A stretch of DNA of 64,000 bases from positions 1-64,000 of the forward strand of contig JBBKXR010000160.1 in the NCBI GenBank assembly GCA_037969585.1, in the 5' to 3' direction. The notes below the pieces were generated by a model that saw only the letters and a program-made list of their open reading frames with translations, was not told where the DNA came from and made no database searches. Positions 1 to 8,996 of the stretch are shown in pieces (positions within the stretch are counted from its first letter, which is position 1; each line of letters starts with the position of its first letter). The position numbers and the translations under genes were made by a program. Origin of the DNA: JBBKXR01 sp037969585 (GTDB lineage Bacteria > Verrucomicrobiota > Verrucomicrobiia > Verrucomicrobiales > DEV007).

Positions 1-515
1 GTCTCGAATCAACCATCATTCGCGTGTTACCGCCGGAAAACGTCAACTCGACTACCAGCGGCAAAAAAAAGGCCAAGCCACGCATTCAAATCTTGCGCGC
101 CGGTCCGATCACTGCCGAAAATCTGAAAAAATTCGGCGTCGTCACTCAGGTCGACAACATCGATGTCGCCAACAATTCCCCCGACGCCCCCGGTCAGTTG
201 GCCTCGCACTACGCACCGCGCACGCCGCTGCGTCTGATCGATGACCCAAAGTCATTTGTCCCCCAGCCTGGCAAACGCTACGCCCTGCTCTCGTATCGCG
301 GCCGCGATCGCGATGGCTTTATGAAGCTGACCGAGTGGGTCGAGGTCGCCGTGCTCAGTCCAGGTTCGGGAAAACTGCCCGAAGCGGCGGTGCGTCTGTT
401 CTTCGCCATGCGCATGCTGGACGAGTGTGGCGCGGACGAAATCATCGCCGAAGCGCTGCCCGAACACGGCCTCGGTGCCGCGATGATGGATCGCCTGCGG
501 CGCGCGAGTGTTTGA
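1..515 (+). CDS. sua5: Threonylcarbamoyl-AMP synthase, Sua5 type (3' part only)
   Basis: Truncated by the left edge; the frame is open from base 3 and ends at TGA 513-515. The first visible residues (ESTIIRV) match the end of the YrdC/Sua5 catalytic domain. The rest matches the Sua5 C-terminal domain, including a GPIT segment and the family motif SPDAPGQLASHYAPRTPL. The enzyme makes threonylcarbamoyl-AMP from threonine, bicarbonate and ATP for the t6A37 modification of ANN-decoding tRNAs. The C-terminal domain separates Sua5 from the shorter TsaC form. A GTG at 24 is not the true start because homology continues upstream. murJ follows 55 nt later on the same strand. Confidence 0.85.
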   Translation, partial: LESTIIRVLPPENVNSTTSGKKKAKPRIQILRAGPITAENLKKFGVVTQVDNIDVANNSPDAPGQLASHYAPRTPLRLIDDPKSFVPQPGKRYALLSYRGRDRDGFMKLTEWVEVAVLSPGSGKLPEAAVRLFFAMRMLDECGADEIIAEALPEHGLGAAMMDRLRRASV

Positions 516-570
516 AAGATCTAATCAGCGGCACGCGTAATTAGAGTGCTTTTTCGCTTCCCTCCCCACC

Positions 571-2103
571 ATGTTTCGCTCTTTCTTCACCGTCGGCGGC
601 TTCACGTTGATAAGCCGTTTGCTCGGTTTCGTCCGCGACGTTCTGGTCGGTCAATACCTCGGGGCGGGCGCAGCGGCAGACGCCTGGCTGGCGGCTTTTC
701 GTTTTCCCAATCTGTTCCGTCGGGTGTTCGGCGAGGGCGCATTCAACGCGGCCTTCGTACCACTTTACGGTCGGCGATTAGAGGAAAAGGGTGACGAAAA
801 TGCAGACTTCTTCGCCAGTCGTGTGTTGTCACTGATGGCGGTGACTTTGGTGGCGATCACTGTGGTCGCTCTGATTTTCATGGGGCCGATCACGCGCCTG
901 CTGGCGATGGGCTTTGAGGATGAGCGCTTTAAACTCGCGGTCGAACTGTCGCGGATCACCGCACCTTACATGATCTTCATCTGTCTGACCGCAGCGCTCA
1001 GCGGTGTGCTCAACACGCGGCGCATTTTCGCGGCCCCGGCGTTTTCCTACGTGGTGCTGAATATCGTTTTTTTGGTGGCTTTGTTAGTCGTCGTACCACG
1101 CACCGGACAACCCGAAAAAGTGCTCGCCTGGTCGGTATTGGTCGCCGGGGTGCTGCAGATGGCCGTTGTGCTGATCTCTGCCTGGCGCAACAACGCACGC
1201 ATGCGTCCGGTGCTGCCCAAGGTCGACGACGACGTCAAACACCTCGGCATTTTGATGGGACCGGGACTGATCAGTGCCGGCATTCAGCAACTGAACCTGA
1301 TCGTTGGCCAGGCGGTGGCGTCGTGGCAGGACGGTGGCATTGCCTACATTTACTATGCCGACCGGGTCAACCAGTTGCCGCTTGGCCTGATCGGTATCGG
1401 TTTCGGCATCGTGCTGCTACCGGAGATCACGCGGCGTCTTCGCAGCGGCAATGAGGACGGTGCCAAGGACAGTCTAGCCCGCGGAGTCGAGCTGGCGTTG
1501 TTTTTTGCCCTGCCTGCGATGGTCGCGATGATGGCCATTCCGGTGCCGATGATGACCGCGATTTTTAAAGGCGGAAAATTCACCGCCGAAGTCGCCACGC
1601 AGTCCGGCTACTCTCTGCTCGCCTTCGCCAGCGGAGCGCCGGCGTACATCCTCGCCCGGGTCCTGCAGCCAGCGTATTTCGCCCGCGAGGACACCAAGAC
1701 ACCAATGCGGTTTACGCTGATCTCGGCCGGGGCGAACATCGTGCTGTGCATCATTCTTTTTGTGCCGATGCGGCACGTTGGTTGTGCGCTTGCGACATCC
1801 ATCGCCGGTTGGATTAACGTCGTCCTGCTGATCGTCGGATTGCGGAAAACCGGTTTCCTGAAAGTGCGTCCCGGCTTCGCTCGACGTCTGACCGCTATGT
1901 TGCTGGCCAGTGCGTTCATGGGCGTTGGAGTATGGTGGCTGGCCGATCAATTTTCCGCCATCCTCAGTGGTGACGCACGCATGCTGCGCCTACTCTGGCT
2001 GGGTGGCGTGGTCGCAGCTGGCGTCGTGATCTACGCGACCTTCGCACTGGTGCTGCGAGCGATTTCCGTTTCCGAAATCAAGGCAGCGATCAAGCGCGGT
2101 TAA
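571..2103 (+). CDS. murJ: Lipid II flippase MurJ
   Basis: A 510-residue polytopic membrane protein of the MurJ/MviN family (MOP superfamily). It moves lipid-linked peptidoglycan precursor across the cytoplasmic membrane. The N-terminus (FFTVGGFTLISRLLGFVRDV) carries the family's first-helix signature with the conserved SR..GF.RD core, followed by GAGAAADAWLAAFRFPNLFRR. About 14 hydrophobic segments follow, the usual number. Length is normal. The ATG at 571 gives a protein beginning MFRSFFTV, which fits the family. It lies downstream of the Sua5 gene and upstream of two verrucomicrobial-type genes. Confidence 0.95.
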   Translation: MFRSFFTVGGFTLISRLLGFVRDVLVGQYLGAGAAADAWLAAFRFPNLFRRVFGEGAFNAAFVPLYGRRLEEKGDENADFFASRVLSLMAVTLVAITVVALIFMGPITRLLAMGFEDERFKLAVELSRITAPYMIFICLTAALSGVLNTRRIFAAPAFSYVVLNIVFLVALLVVVPRTGQPEKVLAWSVLVAGVLQMAVVLISAWRNNARMRPVLPKVDDDVKHLGILMGPGLISAGIQQLNLIVGQAVASWQDGGIAYIYYADRVNQLPLGLIGIGFGIVLLPEITRRLRSGNEDGAKDSLARGVELALFFALPAMVAMMAIPVPMMTAIFKGGKFTAEVATQSGYSLLAFASGAPAYILARVLQPAYFAREDTKTPMRFTLISAGANIVLCIILFVPMRHVGCALATSIAGWINVVLLIVGLRKTGFLKVRPGFARRLTAMLLASAFMGVGVWWLADQFSAILSGDARMLRLLWLGGVVAAGVVIYATFALVLRAISVSEIKAAIKRG

Positions 2104-2184
2104 TGGGTAACGAATCGGTTTTGTAACCGGGGACGTAATCCCTTAGTCTAGTGGAGTTCACGGTCTCTTCTTCAATCGATCACC

Positions 2185-2811
2185 ATGTCTGGAAACGGAG
2201 TCATCATCAAAGCTGCCATCGCCCTGCTCATCTTGTGGGCCGCGGTCTGGGGAGTCTCGAAATTTGTCGGCGGCATGAAGCCGACGCCGGAGAAGACGAT
2301 CGCCTTTCTCGAGAAAAATGATCTCGCCGAAATCGAGGACCCCGAGCAGCGCAAACAGGTGCTCGGTGAGTTGGCGGATATGCTCAATGGCATGGACGGC
2401 GCTCAGGTGCAGGATTTTCAAAAAGAAGTGTTCGGCGATCCCGAAGCGGAAAATGTCGAAGATCGCCGCAATCAATTTTTCGAAAACCTGTCGCCTGACG
2501 AGCAATGGTACTTCATGGAGCGGCGCATTGGTCGCGCCTTCGATCAGATGATGACCGCATTCAACGACATGGATCGCGACGAGAGGAAAAAGGTCGTCGA
2601 CCAGACGCTGAAGCGCATGCGCAACGATCAGAGCGAGGATCGTCAGGCACTGGAACGGCTCGAGGGGCGGGATCGCGAGATGTTTGAAAAGATCAGCAAC
2701 GAAGGCTTTCGCGCTTACTACGAAGAGGCCAGCGCCGAAACGAAAATGGACCTCGCGCCGGTGCTCGAGGAAATGCAAAAGCATCTTGGCGGAGGACGCG
2801 GGCCACGATGA
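2185..2811 (+). CDS. Membrane-anchored hypothetical protein
   Basis: A 208-residue protein I do not recognise. Residues about 6-28 form one hydrophobic helix (VIIKAAIALLILWAAVWGV). The rest is charged, mostly helical and without cysteine, with many Asp/Glu/Arg/Gln residues, and probably forms helical bundles or coiled coil. The C-terminus is a short Gly/Arg tail. It looks like a signal-anchored protein with a large soluble domain. Its stop overlaps the next start in an ATGA arrangement (2808-2811), so it is probably translated together with the pseudopilin gene that follows. No catalytic motif is visible. Confidence 0.75.
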   Translation: MSGNGVIIKAAIALLILWAAVWGVSKFVGGMKPTPEKTIAFLEKNDLAEIEDPEQRKQVLGELADMLNGMDGAQVQDFQKEVFGDPEAENVEDRRNQFFENLSPDEQWYFMERRIGRAFDQMMTAFNDMDRDERKKVVDQTLKRMRNDQSEDRQALERLEGRDREMFEKISNEGFRAYYEEASAETKMDLAPVLEEMQKHLGGGRGPR

Positions 2812-3395
2812 AAGTGAAGCCGGCCATCGGCTCACCGGCCGGACATCGACAACGACGCGGTACGACGTCAGCGTTCACGCTGATCGAAATGATGGTCACC
2901 ATTGTCATCATCATCATTCTGTTTGGAATTGGCTCTCAAGCCTTCCTGCGAGCGCAGCGCATGGCGCGCTCGGCCAACTGCATGCGCCAGCTGCAGTCGA
3001 TCGGTTCGGCGCTGAATCTGCACCTTATAGATACCGGCGCGATTATGCCAGATATTGCGCCCGCCCGCGACAGCAAGAAGCCGCCGAGCGAGCTGGAACT
3101 GCCAACCATGGACATCGTGCTCGCGGAATACATGAACAATGACGACGCGGCGTTCCATTGTCCGGCCGATGACGAGCACTACGCCAAGACCGGTTGCAGC
3201 TATTTCTGGAACAGCTTGGTTAACGGTCAGCCGACCGGCGCACTGAATTTCATGGGACTGACCAAAAACCACTCCGGCATTCCGCTGATCTCCGACAAGG
3301 AAAACTTCCATCACCACATCGGTGACGGCGTCAACATTCTCTACGCTGACGGTCACGTACAGAAGGAACTTCAGTTCATCATCGACGCGAAGTAA
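2808..3395 (+). CDS. Type II secretion/type IV pilin-like pseudopilin
   Basis: A 195-residue protein with a class III prepilin leader. A basic N-terminal stretch of about 22 residues is followed by AFTLIEMMVTIVIIIILFGI, which has the conserved Glu at +5 of the mature protein and a long hydrophobic helix. Residue -1 of the cleavage site is Ala instead of the usual Gly. The C-terminal part contains FHCPADDEHYAKTG and ILYADGHV, the layout seen in many PVC-group pseudopilins. It would be processed by a prepilin peptidase and inserted in the inner membrane. Start ATG 2808 overlaps the upstream stop. No other secretion gene is adjacent. Confidence 0.85.
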   Translation: MKVKPAIGSPAGHRQRRGTTSAFTLIEMMVTIVIIIILFGIGSQAFLRAQRMARSANCMRQLQSIGSALNLHLIDTGAIMPDIAPARDSKKPPSELELPTMDIVLAEYMNNDDAAFHCPADDEHYAKTGCSYFWNSLVNGQPTGALNFMGLTKNHSGIPLISDKENFHHHIGDGVNILYADGHVQKELQFIIDAK

Positions 3396-3415
3396 GGGAT
3401 CGATCTTTTTCTGTG

Positions 3416-4339
3416 ATGCTCGAGGTCTCTCATCTGCGCAAACGTTTCCCGCGCGCCGCCAAAGCGGCTCTCGACGACGTCAGTTTTTCGGTCAAGAAGG
3501 GCGAGATCTTCGGCCTGCTCGGTCACAACGGTGCCGGAAAAAGCACCGCGCTTGGTATCATGTTAGGGCTTGTTCACCCCAACAGCGGCGAGGTCACGGT
3601 CGACGGTATCTCGGTGCAGAATGATCGCGAAAATGCTCTGCGTAAGGTCGGTGCGATTTTTGAGGCGCCCAGCTTTTACGAATATCTGAGCGGTTGGAAA
3701 AATCTCCAGGTGCTGACTTCGCTGTCGGGCGGCGTCAGCAAAGCCAAGATGCTCGAGATCGTTGACTGGGTCGGTCTCAGCGATCGCATTCACAGCAAAA
3801 TCAGCACCTACAGCCACGGTATGCGTCAGCGGCTCGCGCTCGCTCAAGCGCTGCTTCCACAACCGGAAGTGCTGCTCCTGGACGAACCGACCGACGGGCT
3901 CGATCCGGATGGCATCGTCGAGTTTCGCAAAAGTGTGCGCGCCCTGCGCGACGACTTCGGCGTGACCATTTTACTAAATTCGCATCTGCTCAACGAAGTT
4001 GAACAGCTCTGCGATCGGGTAGCGATTTTGCGCGCCGGCAAGAAAGTCTATGACGGTGTGTGCCGCGGACTCTCCGGCGATCAGCAGCGAGTTCGACTGG
4101 GCATCGAGAATTGGCAAAAGGCGCAGCCGGTGATTACCGCAGCCGGAGGTGAGATAATCGAATGCGGCAGGAACAACACTCGAATCGGCGAGATCAGCTT
4201 GCCCGGCAGTGCTGACATTTCTTCTCTGGTAGCCGCCTTGGTAGCCGCCGGCGTGCGCGTCTCGGAAGTCACGCCACGAGCCATGTCGCTGGAAGATCTT
4301 TACATGGAAACCCGGCACGAGGAGGGAGCCGAACCCTGA
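3416..4339 (+). CDS. ABC transporter ATP-binding protein
   Basis: A 307-residue single nucleotide-binding domain of the ABC-2/exporter type with a C-terminal extension. Walker A is GLLGHNGAGKST, the signature region is YSHGMRQRLALAQALL, Walker B is VLLLDEPTDGLDPDG, and the switch histidine is in NSHLL. The signature has SHGMRQR in place of canonical LSGGQ, common in CcmA/NatA-like exporters. A GTG at 3413 lies directly before the ATG at 3416; the ATG is preferred. The stop overlaps the permease ATG (TGATG at 4337-4341), so the pair is translationally coupled and forms one exporter. The substrate cannot be read from sequence. Confidence 0.9.
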   Translation: MLEVSHLRKRFPRAAKAALDDVSFSVKKGEIFGLLGHNGAGKSTALGIMLGLVHPNSGEVTVDGISVQNDRENALRKVGAIFEAPSFYEYLSGWKNLQVLTSLSGGVSKAKMLEIVDWVGLSDRIHSKISTYSHGMRQRLALAQALLPQPEVLLLDEPTDGLDPDGIVEFRKSVRALRDDFGVTILLNSHLLNEVEQLCDRVAILRAGKKVYDGVCRGLSGDQQRVRLGIENWQKAQPVITAAGGEIIECGRNNTRIGEISLPGSADISSLVAALVAAGVRVSEVTPRAMSLEDLYMETRHEEGAEP

Positions 4340-5193
4340 TGACATTTCTCCGCCAACTCTACTGGGAACTGTATCGCATGTTCGCCCGCAAGCGGACCTA
4401 CATCGGCTTCGGCATCTTCGTCGCGCTTGAGCTGCTGGTCGTCGTTCTGATGTCACTCGATGGTCCGCGCAAGGGCATGGAGCGCTATATCGAACGCGCC
4501 GCGGGCGGCATCGAAGAATATTTTTCCGCACTGACGCTAGGTGTGATGGTGGTGCCGATCACCGTGCTGCTGCTGAGCAGTTTGTTCCTGGCCCTGGTGG
4601 CTGGTGACATCGTTGCCAAGGAAACCGAGGATGGCAATCTGCGCCTGCTGCTGGCGCGACCTATATCGCGCTTTCGCATTCTTTTTCTCAAGTACTGCGC
4701 CTGCCAGATCTATGCGACCACGCTGTTCTTCTTCATCGGTGCCTCGGTGCTGGCGATGGGCCTCTACATGCGCGGCTGGGGCGGAAAGATGGTCGTCGTG
4801 CCGTTCTTCGAGCAGATCGATACCCTATCGATCTTCGACTGGAGCGAAGGCATGCAGCGCTATTTTCTGGCGATGCTATTCCTCAGCGTTTCGTTTTTGC
4901 CAGTCACCAGTTTCGCCTTTTTCCTTTCCTGCTGGCGCATCAAGCCGGTCGCCGCGACCATCGTCACCGCGGCTTTTCTAATCGCTGACTTCATCCTCAG
5001 TCGCTTCTTCCCATTCTTCGCCGACTATCAGCATTGGTTCGTCACCCCGCGCATGGACAAGTGGGTTTACGCATGGAAGCAAGACATCCCCTGGCCGGCA
5101 GTGGTCGACAGCTGGACCGTCCTGATCGGTATCAGCCTGACTTGTTTCGTAGTCGGCTGGGTGCTCTTCCAGCGCCGAGACGTAAAGTCGTAA
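4339..5193 (+). CDS. ABC-2 type transporter permease
   Basis: A 284-residue membrane protein with about six hydrophobic segments, starting TFLRQLYWELYRMFARKRTY. This is the cytoplasmic amphipathic start typical of ABC-2 permeases. An AKETEDGNLRLLLARPISR segment follows, the family's coupling region after the second helix. It pairs with the overlapping upstream ATPase to form an exporter. The substrate is unknown. An AT-rich gap of 186 nt separates it from the RAYT transposase gene downstream. Confidence 0.88.
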   Translation: MTFLRQLYWELYRMFARKRTYIGFGIFVALELLVVVLMSLDGPRKGMERYIERAAGGIEEYFSALTLGVMVVPITVLLLSSLFLALVAGDIVAKETEDGNLRLLLARPISRFRILFLKYCACQIYATTLFFFIGASVLAMGLYMRGWGGKMVVVPFFEQIDTLSIFDWSEGMQRYFLAMLFLSVSFLPVTSFAFFLSCWRIKPVAATIVTAAFLIADFILSRFFPFFADYQHWFVTPRMDKWVYAWKQDIPWPAVVDSWTVLIGISLTCFVVGWVLFQRRDVKS

Positions 5194-5379
5194 CCACCCA
5201 GCTCCACATTCGCTCTGCCGCCGTCATCTCAATAAATTTGCCATACAGTTGCTCCATCGTGTGGAAATATTATACGAGAAATAATTACCATTAATATAAA
5301 TTTCCTATAAATGCCCATGGCAATAAATTGTTGCAATTCTTCGACGTCCGAATAGCTTTCTTCGTCTCCAACGCCACTA

Positions 5380-6417
5380 ATGAGCCGTCCACGTATTATC
5401 CGTCGCGAAGCTGAAATGTTTGCCCACTGTTTTTCCCGCGTGGTCGATAAGCAGTTTATATTTGGTACACGTGAGAAACGTTATTTTCACCTATGGATGC
5501 GCCGGCTGGAGGAATATTGCGGCGTTCAGGTGGTTACTTACTGCCTGATGTCCAATCACTTCCATCTGCTGGTGCGGGTTCCCGACAAGTCTCGCATGCC
5601 GCCTCTTAGTGAGTGTGAGCTTCGTGCTCTACTACCGCTCATCCAACAGGGATCCACACTGCGCGACTCGCTTGAGGAACTCGACCGAGCGTCGCTCGCC
5701 ACCTCGAAAGGTGACTCGATCTGGCTGAAGCAGATCATCGCTCGATACGACGCACGACGTTTCAATATCTCGGCATTTGTAGGTGAGTTGAAGCAGCGAT
5801 TCAGCCAGTGGTACAACCGCCGCAATGATCGTCAGGGAACCTTATGGGAGAGTCGCTTCAAGAGTGTTTTGGTTGAGGGTGCCGAACAGGCTCTGCTTAC
5901 AATGGCTGCCTATATCGATCTGAATCCTGTTCGTGCAGGCTTAGTGACCGACCCCAAGGATTATCACTGGTGCGGTTACGCGGAAGCCGTTGCCGGAAGA
6001 GCCCCAGCGCGTCATGGGTTGTGTGCGATTCTCAAACACACGAATTTTGGGGTAAATCGTCGGATAGATTGGGCCACGACCGCGCCGCGCTATCGCACTT
6101 TGCTCTTTCTTCATGGCGAAGGACGACCTGCCGACACTGTTAAGGGGACCTCTGGTAGGCGGGGTCTCAGTCAATCTGCTATCGAGGCAGAGCTGGCCAA
6201 GGGCGGCGAACTCTCGATCGGTCAGGTCATTCGCCATCGGCTGCGCTATTTTTCAGATGGTGCGGTGTTTGGCTCGGCCGAGTTTGTTGACGAGATGTTT
6301 CGAGAAAATAGAAGTCAGTTCGGACCAACCCGAAAAAGCGGTGCCCGTCGTATGCGCGGCGCTGAATGGGGAGATTTGCGGGTGGCGCGGGATTTGCAGA
6401 AAGACGTTAGTCGGTAG
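5380..6417 (+). mobile_element. REP-associated tyrosine transposase (RAYT) 1, Y1/HUH type
   Basis: A 345-residue IS200-like single-strand transposase. The HUH pair is H60-F-H62 in MSNHFHLLVRVP. The likely nucleophile is Y178 in YIDLNPVRAG, which lines up by motif with catalytic Y115 (YIYINPVKHG) of E. coli TnpA-REP. An RQGTLWESRFKS segment between them is also typical. About 150 residues beyond this core make it longer than the E. coli form. It stands alone with no IS ends. Its TAG stop sits inside a 10-bp inverted repeat (6414-6447). A paralogue lies at 37470-38537. The upstream gap (5194-5379) is AT-rich, unlike its surroundings. RAYTs are thought to handle REP palindromes; whether this one is active is unknown. 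Confidence 0.88.
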
Positions 6418-6447
6418 AGCTTGAGACGGTGGTCAGCCAAGCTCTAC
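6414..6447. repeat. REP-like hairpin overlapping the RAYT 1 stop codon
   Basis: GTAGAGCTTG (6414-6423) and CAAGCTCTAC (6438-6447) are perfect inverted repeats. The 14-nt centre contains a further GAC/GTC pairing around GGTG. The RAYT stop TAG (6415-6417) lies in the left arm. No T-run follows, so it is not a standard intrinsic terminator. Its size and bulged shape resemble REP elements recognised by RAYT proteins. Confidence 0.7.
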
Positions 6448-6460
6448 TCCTTCCCTTCTG

Positions 6461-7334
6461 TTGAAAACAATTTCCTCCATCGGCGCCTTGCGCACCTGGT
6501 CTGAGAATACGAAGCGATCCAAGCCCAGGGTACTGGTTCCAACCATGGGCGCGCTGCACGAGGGGCATTTGCAGCTGATCGCTCTTGCCCGCGAGTTTGC
6601 GGGCGACGCCGGGGAGGTGCTCGTCACCATTTTCGTCAATCCGACGCAATTTGGCCCCGGCGAAGATCTCGATCACTATCCGCGCACACTCGACGCGGAT
6701 ATTGCCGGCTGCGAGGCGCGCGGGGCCGATGCCGTTTTCGTCCCCGAAGCCGAAGCGATGTATCAAGATGATGCCTCTATCAGTATCGGCGAAAGCTCGC
6801 TCTCACAGGGGCTTTGCGGTGCCAAGCGCCCAGGTCAATTTCGACGGCGTCTGCACGGTGGTCGCTAAATTGTTCAATCTCACTCAACCGGACGCTGCGC
6901 TGTTTGGCCAAAAAGATTACCAGCAACTCGCCGTGATCCGCCGGCTCGTTCGCGATCTTAATTTCCCCATCGAGATCATCGCCGCGCCTACGGTACGCGA
7001 GGAGGACGGGTTGGCCTTGAGCTCACGCAATCGCTACCTCAGCAGCGAGCATCGGCATCAGGCCTTAGTTTTGTCGCAATCGCTCGATCGGGCACACGTG
7101 TTGCTCGATGACGGCGAACGCGACGTGGCGACTTTGCTCAATGAGGTCCGGAAAATCATCTCCAGCGCAGCTGATGCCCGCCCCGACTACATCGAAGCGG
7201 TCGATCCAGAAACGCTCGAATCCGTCAGCCACGTCGACGAAAAACGCGGTGTTGCCATCGCCTTAGCGGTCTTTTTTGCGGACACACGCCTTATCGACAA
7301 CCTCGTCTGGATGGGCAACACTGCCCGCCCATGA
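6461..7334 (+). pseudogene. panC: Pantothenate synthetase panC, interrupted by a +1 frameshift
   Basis: PanC condenses pantoate and beta-alanine with ATP to give pantothenate. Codons from TTG 6461 encode a normal N-terminal half: VPTMGALHEGH (ATP-binding HxGH), FVNPTQFGPGEDLDHYPRTL, and LCGAKRPGQF. At about 6839-6841 the frame then fails and would stop at 6866-6868. The correct continuation, DGVCTVVAKLFNLTQPDAALFGQKDYQQLAVI through to the C-terminus, is in the next frame and ends at 7334. Removing one T from the TTT at 6839-6841 restores a full-length enzyme. The stop overlaps nadB in an ATGA. Either a sequencing or assembly indel or a recent mutation explains it; no slippery frameshift signal is evident. 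Confidence 0.85.
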
Positions 7335-8947
7335 AACGATTCGATTTCGTCGTCGTCGGCAGCGGCATCGCCGGCCTGAGCTTTGCACTGCGTGCCAGCC
7401 GGCACGGTTCGGTGGCGATTGTCACCAAACGCCAAGGCTCTGACACCAACACTGCCTGGGCGCAGGGCGGCGTCGCCTGCGTGCAGAGCGACGATGATTC
7501 GTTCGATCTGCACGTCGCCGATACACTCGATGCCGGCGCCGGTCTGTGTGACGAGTCTGTGGTGCGCACCATCGTCACCGAAGGTCCGGCCGCGATCGAA
7601 GCACTGATCCAACTCGGCGTCGATTTCGACGAATACACGGACGAGGAAGGCGAGGTCGGCCCCAATCTCGGTCTCGAGGGTGGCCACAGCAAACGGCGCA
7701 TCCTTCACTCGAAAGACACCACCGGTCGCGAAATCGAAACCAAGCTTCTCGCCGCGGCCCACGCGCGGGAAAACATCGAGTTGATGGAGCACCACTTCGC
7801 CATCGATCTGATCACCACCGCGAAGCTCGATTCGGGCGACGCCGACGATGCCGACGAGCGCCGTTGCGTCGGCCTCTACGTACTTGATGAAGTCAGCAAC
7901 GAAGTCGAAACACTGCGCTCCGATCGCGTCGTGCTGTGCACCGGAGGCTGCGGTCGCGTGTATCTGTATACCACCAATCCCGACGTCGCGTCCGGCGACG
8001 GCGTGGCGATGGCCTGGCGCGCTGGCGCCGAGATCGCCAACATGGAGTTCATTCAGTTCCATCCGACTTGTCTCTACCATCACGAGGTGAAGTCGTTCCT
8101 TGTCTCCGAAGCCGTGCGCGGTGAGGGCGGCGTACTGATCGACAAAAATGGCAACGAGTTCATGCATCGCTACGATTCGCGAAAGTCGCTGGCGCCGCGT
8201 GACATCGTCGCTCGTGCCATCGACTCGGAGATCAAACGCACCGGCGGTCCCTGCGTCTATCTCGACATCACCGACAAGCCAAAGGGCTTCGTCGCCGAGC
8301 GCTTTCCTAACATTTACCAAACCTGCCTTGCCCTGGGCATCGATGCCGAAAAGGATCCGCTGCCCGTGGTTCCCGCTGCGCATTACCAATGCGGCGGCGT
8401 ACGCACCGACGCCAATGGCACCACCAGTCTCCCGGGTCTGTGGGCGATCGGAGAAGTTGCCTGCACCGGACTGCACGGGGCCAATCGACTGGCCAGCAAC
8501 TCGCTGCTTGAAGGCGTTGTCATCGGCCGGCGGGCGGTGGCGAGCGTGATCGAGACCTGCCCACTCAACCACGGCGAGCGAGACATCGAACTACCCGGAT
8601 GGGTCAGTGGCGACGCCTCCGACGTCGACGAGCTAGTAGTTATTTATCATAACTGGGACGAAATCCGACGCCTGATGTGGGACTACGTTTCGATCGTTCG
8701 AACCGACAAACGCCTGCAACGCGCCGCCACCCGTCTGGAGAATCTGCGCCGTGAAGTTGCCGAGTTTTACTGGAATTTTAAGGTCACCACCGAGCTGCTC
8801 GAACTGCGCAACCTAGTCGAAACCGCCAGTCTCATCGTTCGCTCCGCAGCGCAGCGGAAAGAAAGCCGCGGCCTGCACTACACTCTCGATCATCCGGAGA
8901 AAGACGATCAAAACTGGAAACACGACTCGGTTTTGTGTAAGCTGTGA
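7331..8947 (+). CDS. nadB: L-aspartate oxidase
   Basis: A 538-residue flavoenzyme that oxidises L-aspartate to iminoaspartate, the first step of de novo NAD synthesis. The FAD-binding start is VVGSGIAGLSFALRAS. NTAWAQGGVA, SKRRILHSKDTTGREIE and EFIQFHPTCLY follow, then HGANRLASNSLLEGVVIGRR near residue 380-400. All are NadB signatures, and the C-terminal helical domain is present. Length is normal. It overlaps the end of panC by 4 nt (7331-7334), so NAD and pantothenate/CoA precursor genes are coupled here. nadA and nadC are not in the window. Confidence 0.95.
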   Translation: MKRFDFVVVGSGIAGLSFALRASRHGSVAIVTKRQGSDTNTAWAQGGVACVQSDDDSFDLHVADTLDAGAGLCDESVVRTIVTEGPAAIEALIQLGVDFDEYTDEEGEVGPNLGLEGGHSKRRILHSKDTTGREIETKLLAAAHARENIELMEHHFAIDLITTAKLDSGDADDADERRCVGLYVLDEVSNEVETLRSDRVVLCTGGCGRVYLYTTNPDVASGDGVAMAWRAGAEIANMEFIQFHPTCLYHHEVKSFLVSEAVRGEGGVLIDKNGNEFMHRYDSRKSLAPRDIVARAIDSEIKRTGGPCVYLDITDKPKGFVAERFPNIYQTCLALGIDAEKDPLPVVPAAHYQCGGVRTDANGTTSLPGLWAIGEVACTGLHGANRLASNSLLEGVVIGRRAVASVIETCPLNHGERDIELPGWVSGDASDVDELVVIYHNWDEIRRLMWDYVSIVRTDKRLQRAATRLENLRREVAEFYWNFKVTTELLELRNLVETASLIVRSAAQRKESRGLHYTLDHPEKDDQNWKHDSVLCKL

Positions 8948-8996
8948 ATCGCATTTTTTCACCTGCACTGTCTGCCTCGACCACCGCGTCGCTGCG

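Noticed and set aside
2158..2835. 225-codon minus-strand frame over the hypothetical gene at 2185
   Set aside because: The plus-strand gene has a TM helix and an ATGA overlap with its neighbour; the minus frame has neither start context nor domains.
6414..6447. Intrinsic terminator after RAYT 1
   Set aside because: The stem is good but no T-run follows (TCCTTCCC), so a REP-like role is preferred.
7187..8572. 461-codon frame antisense to nadB
   Set aside because: nadB is certain on the other strand; long antisense frames are common in GC-rich genes and this one has no motif or signal.
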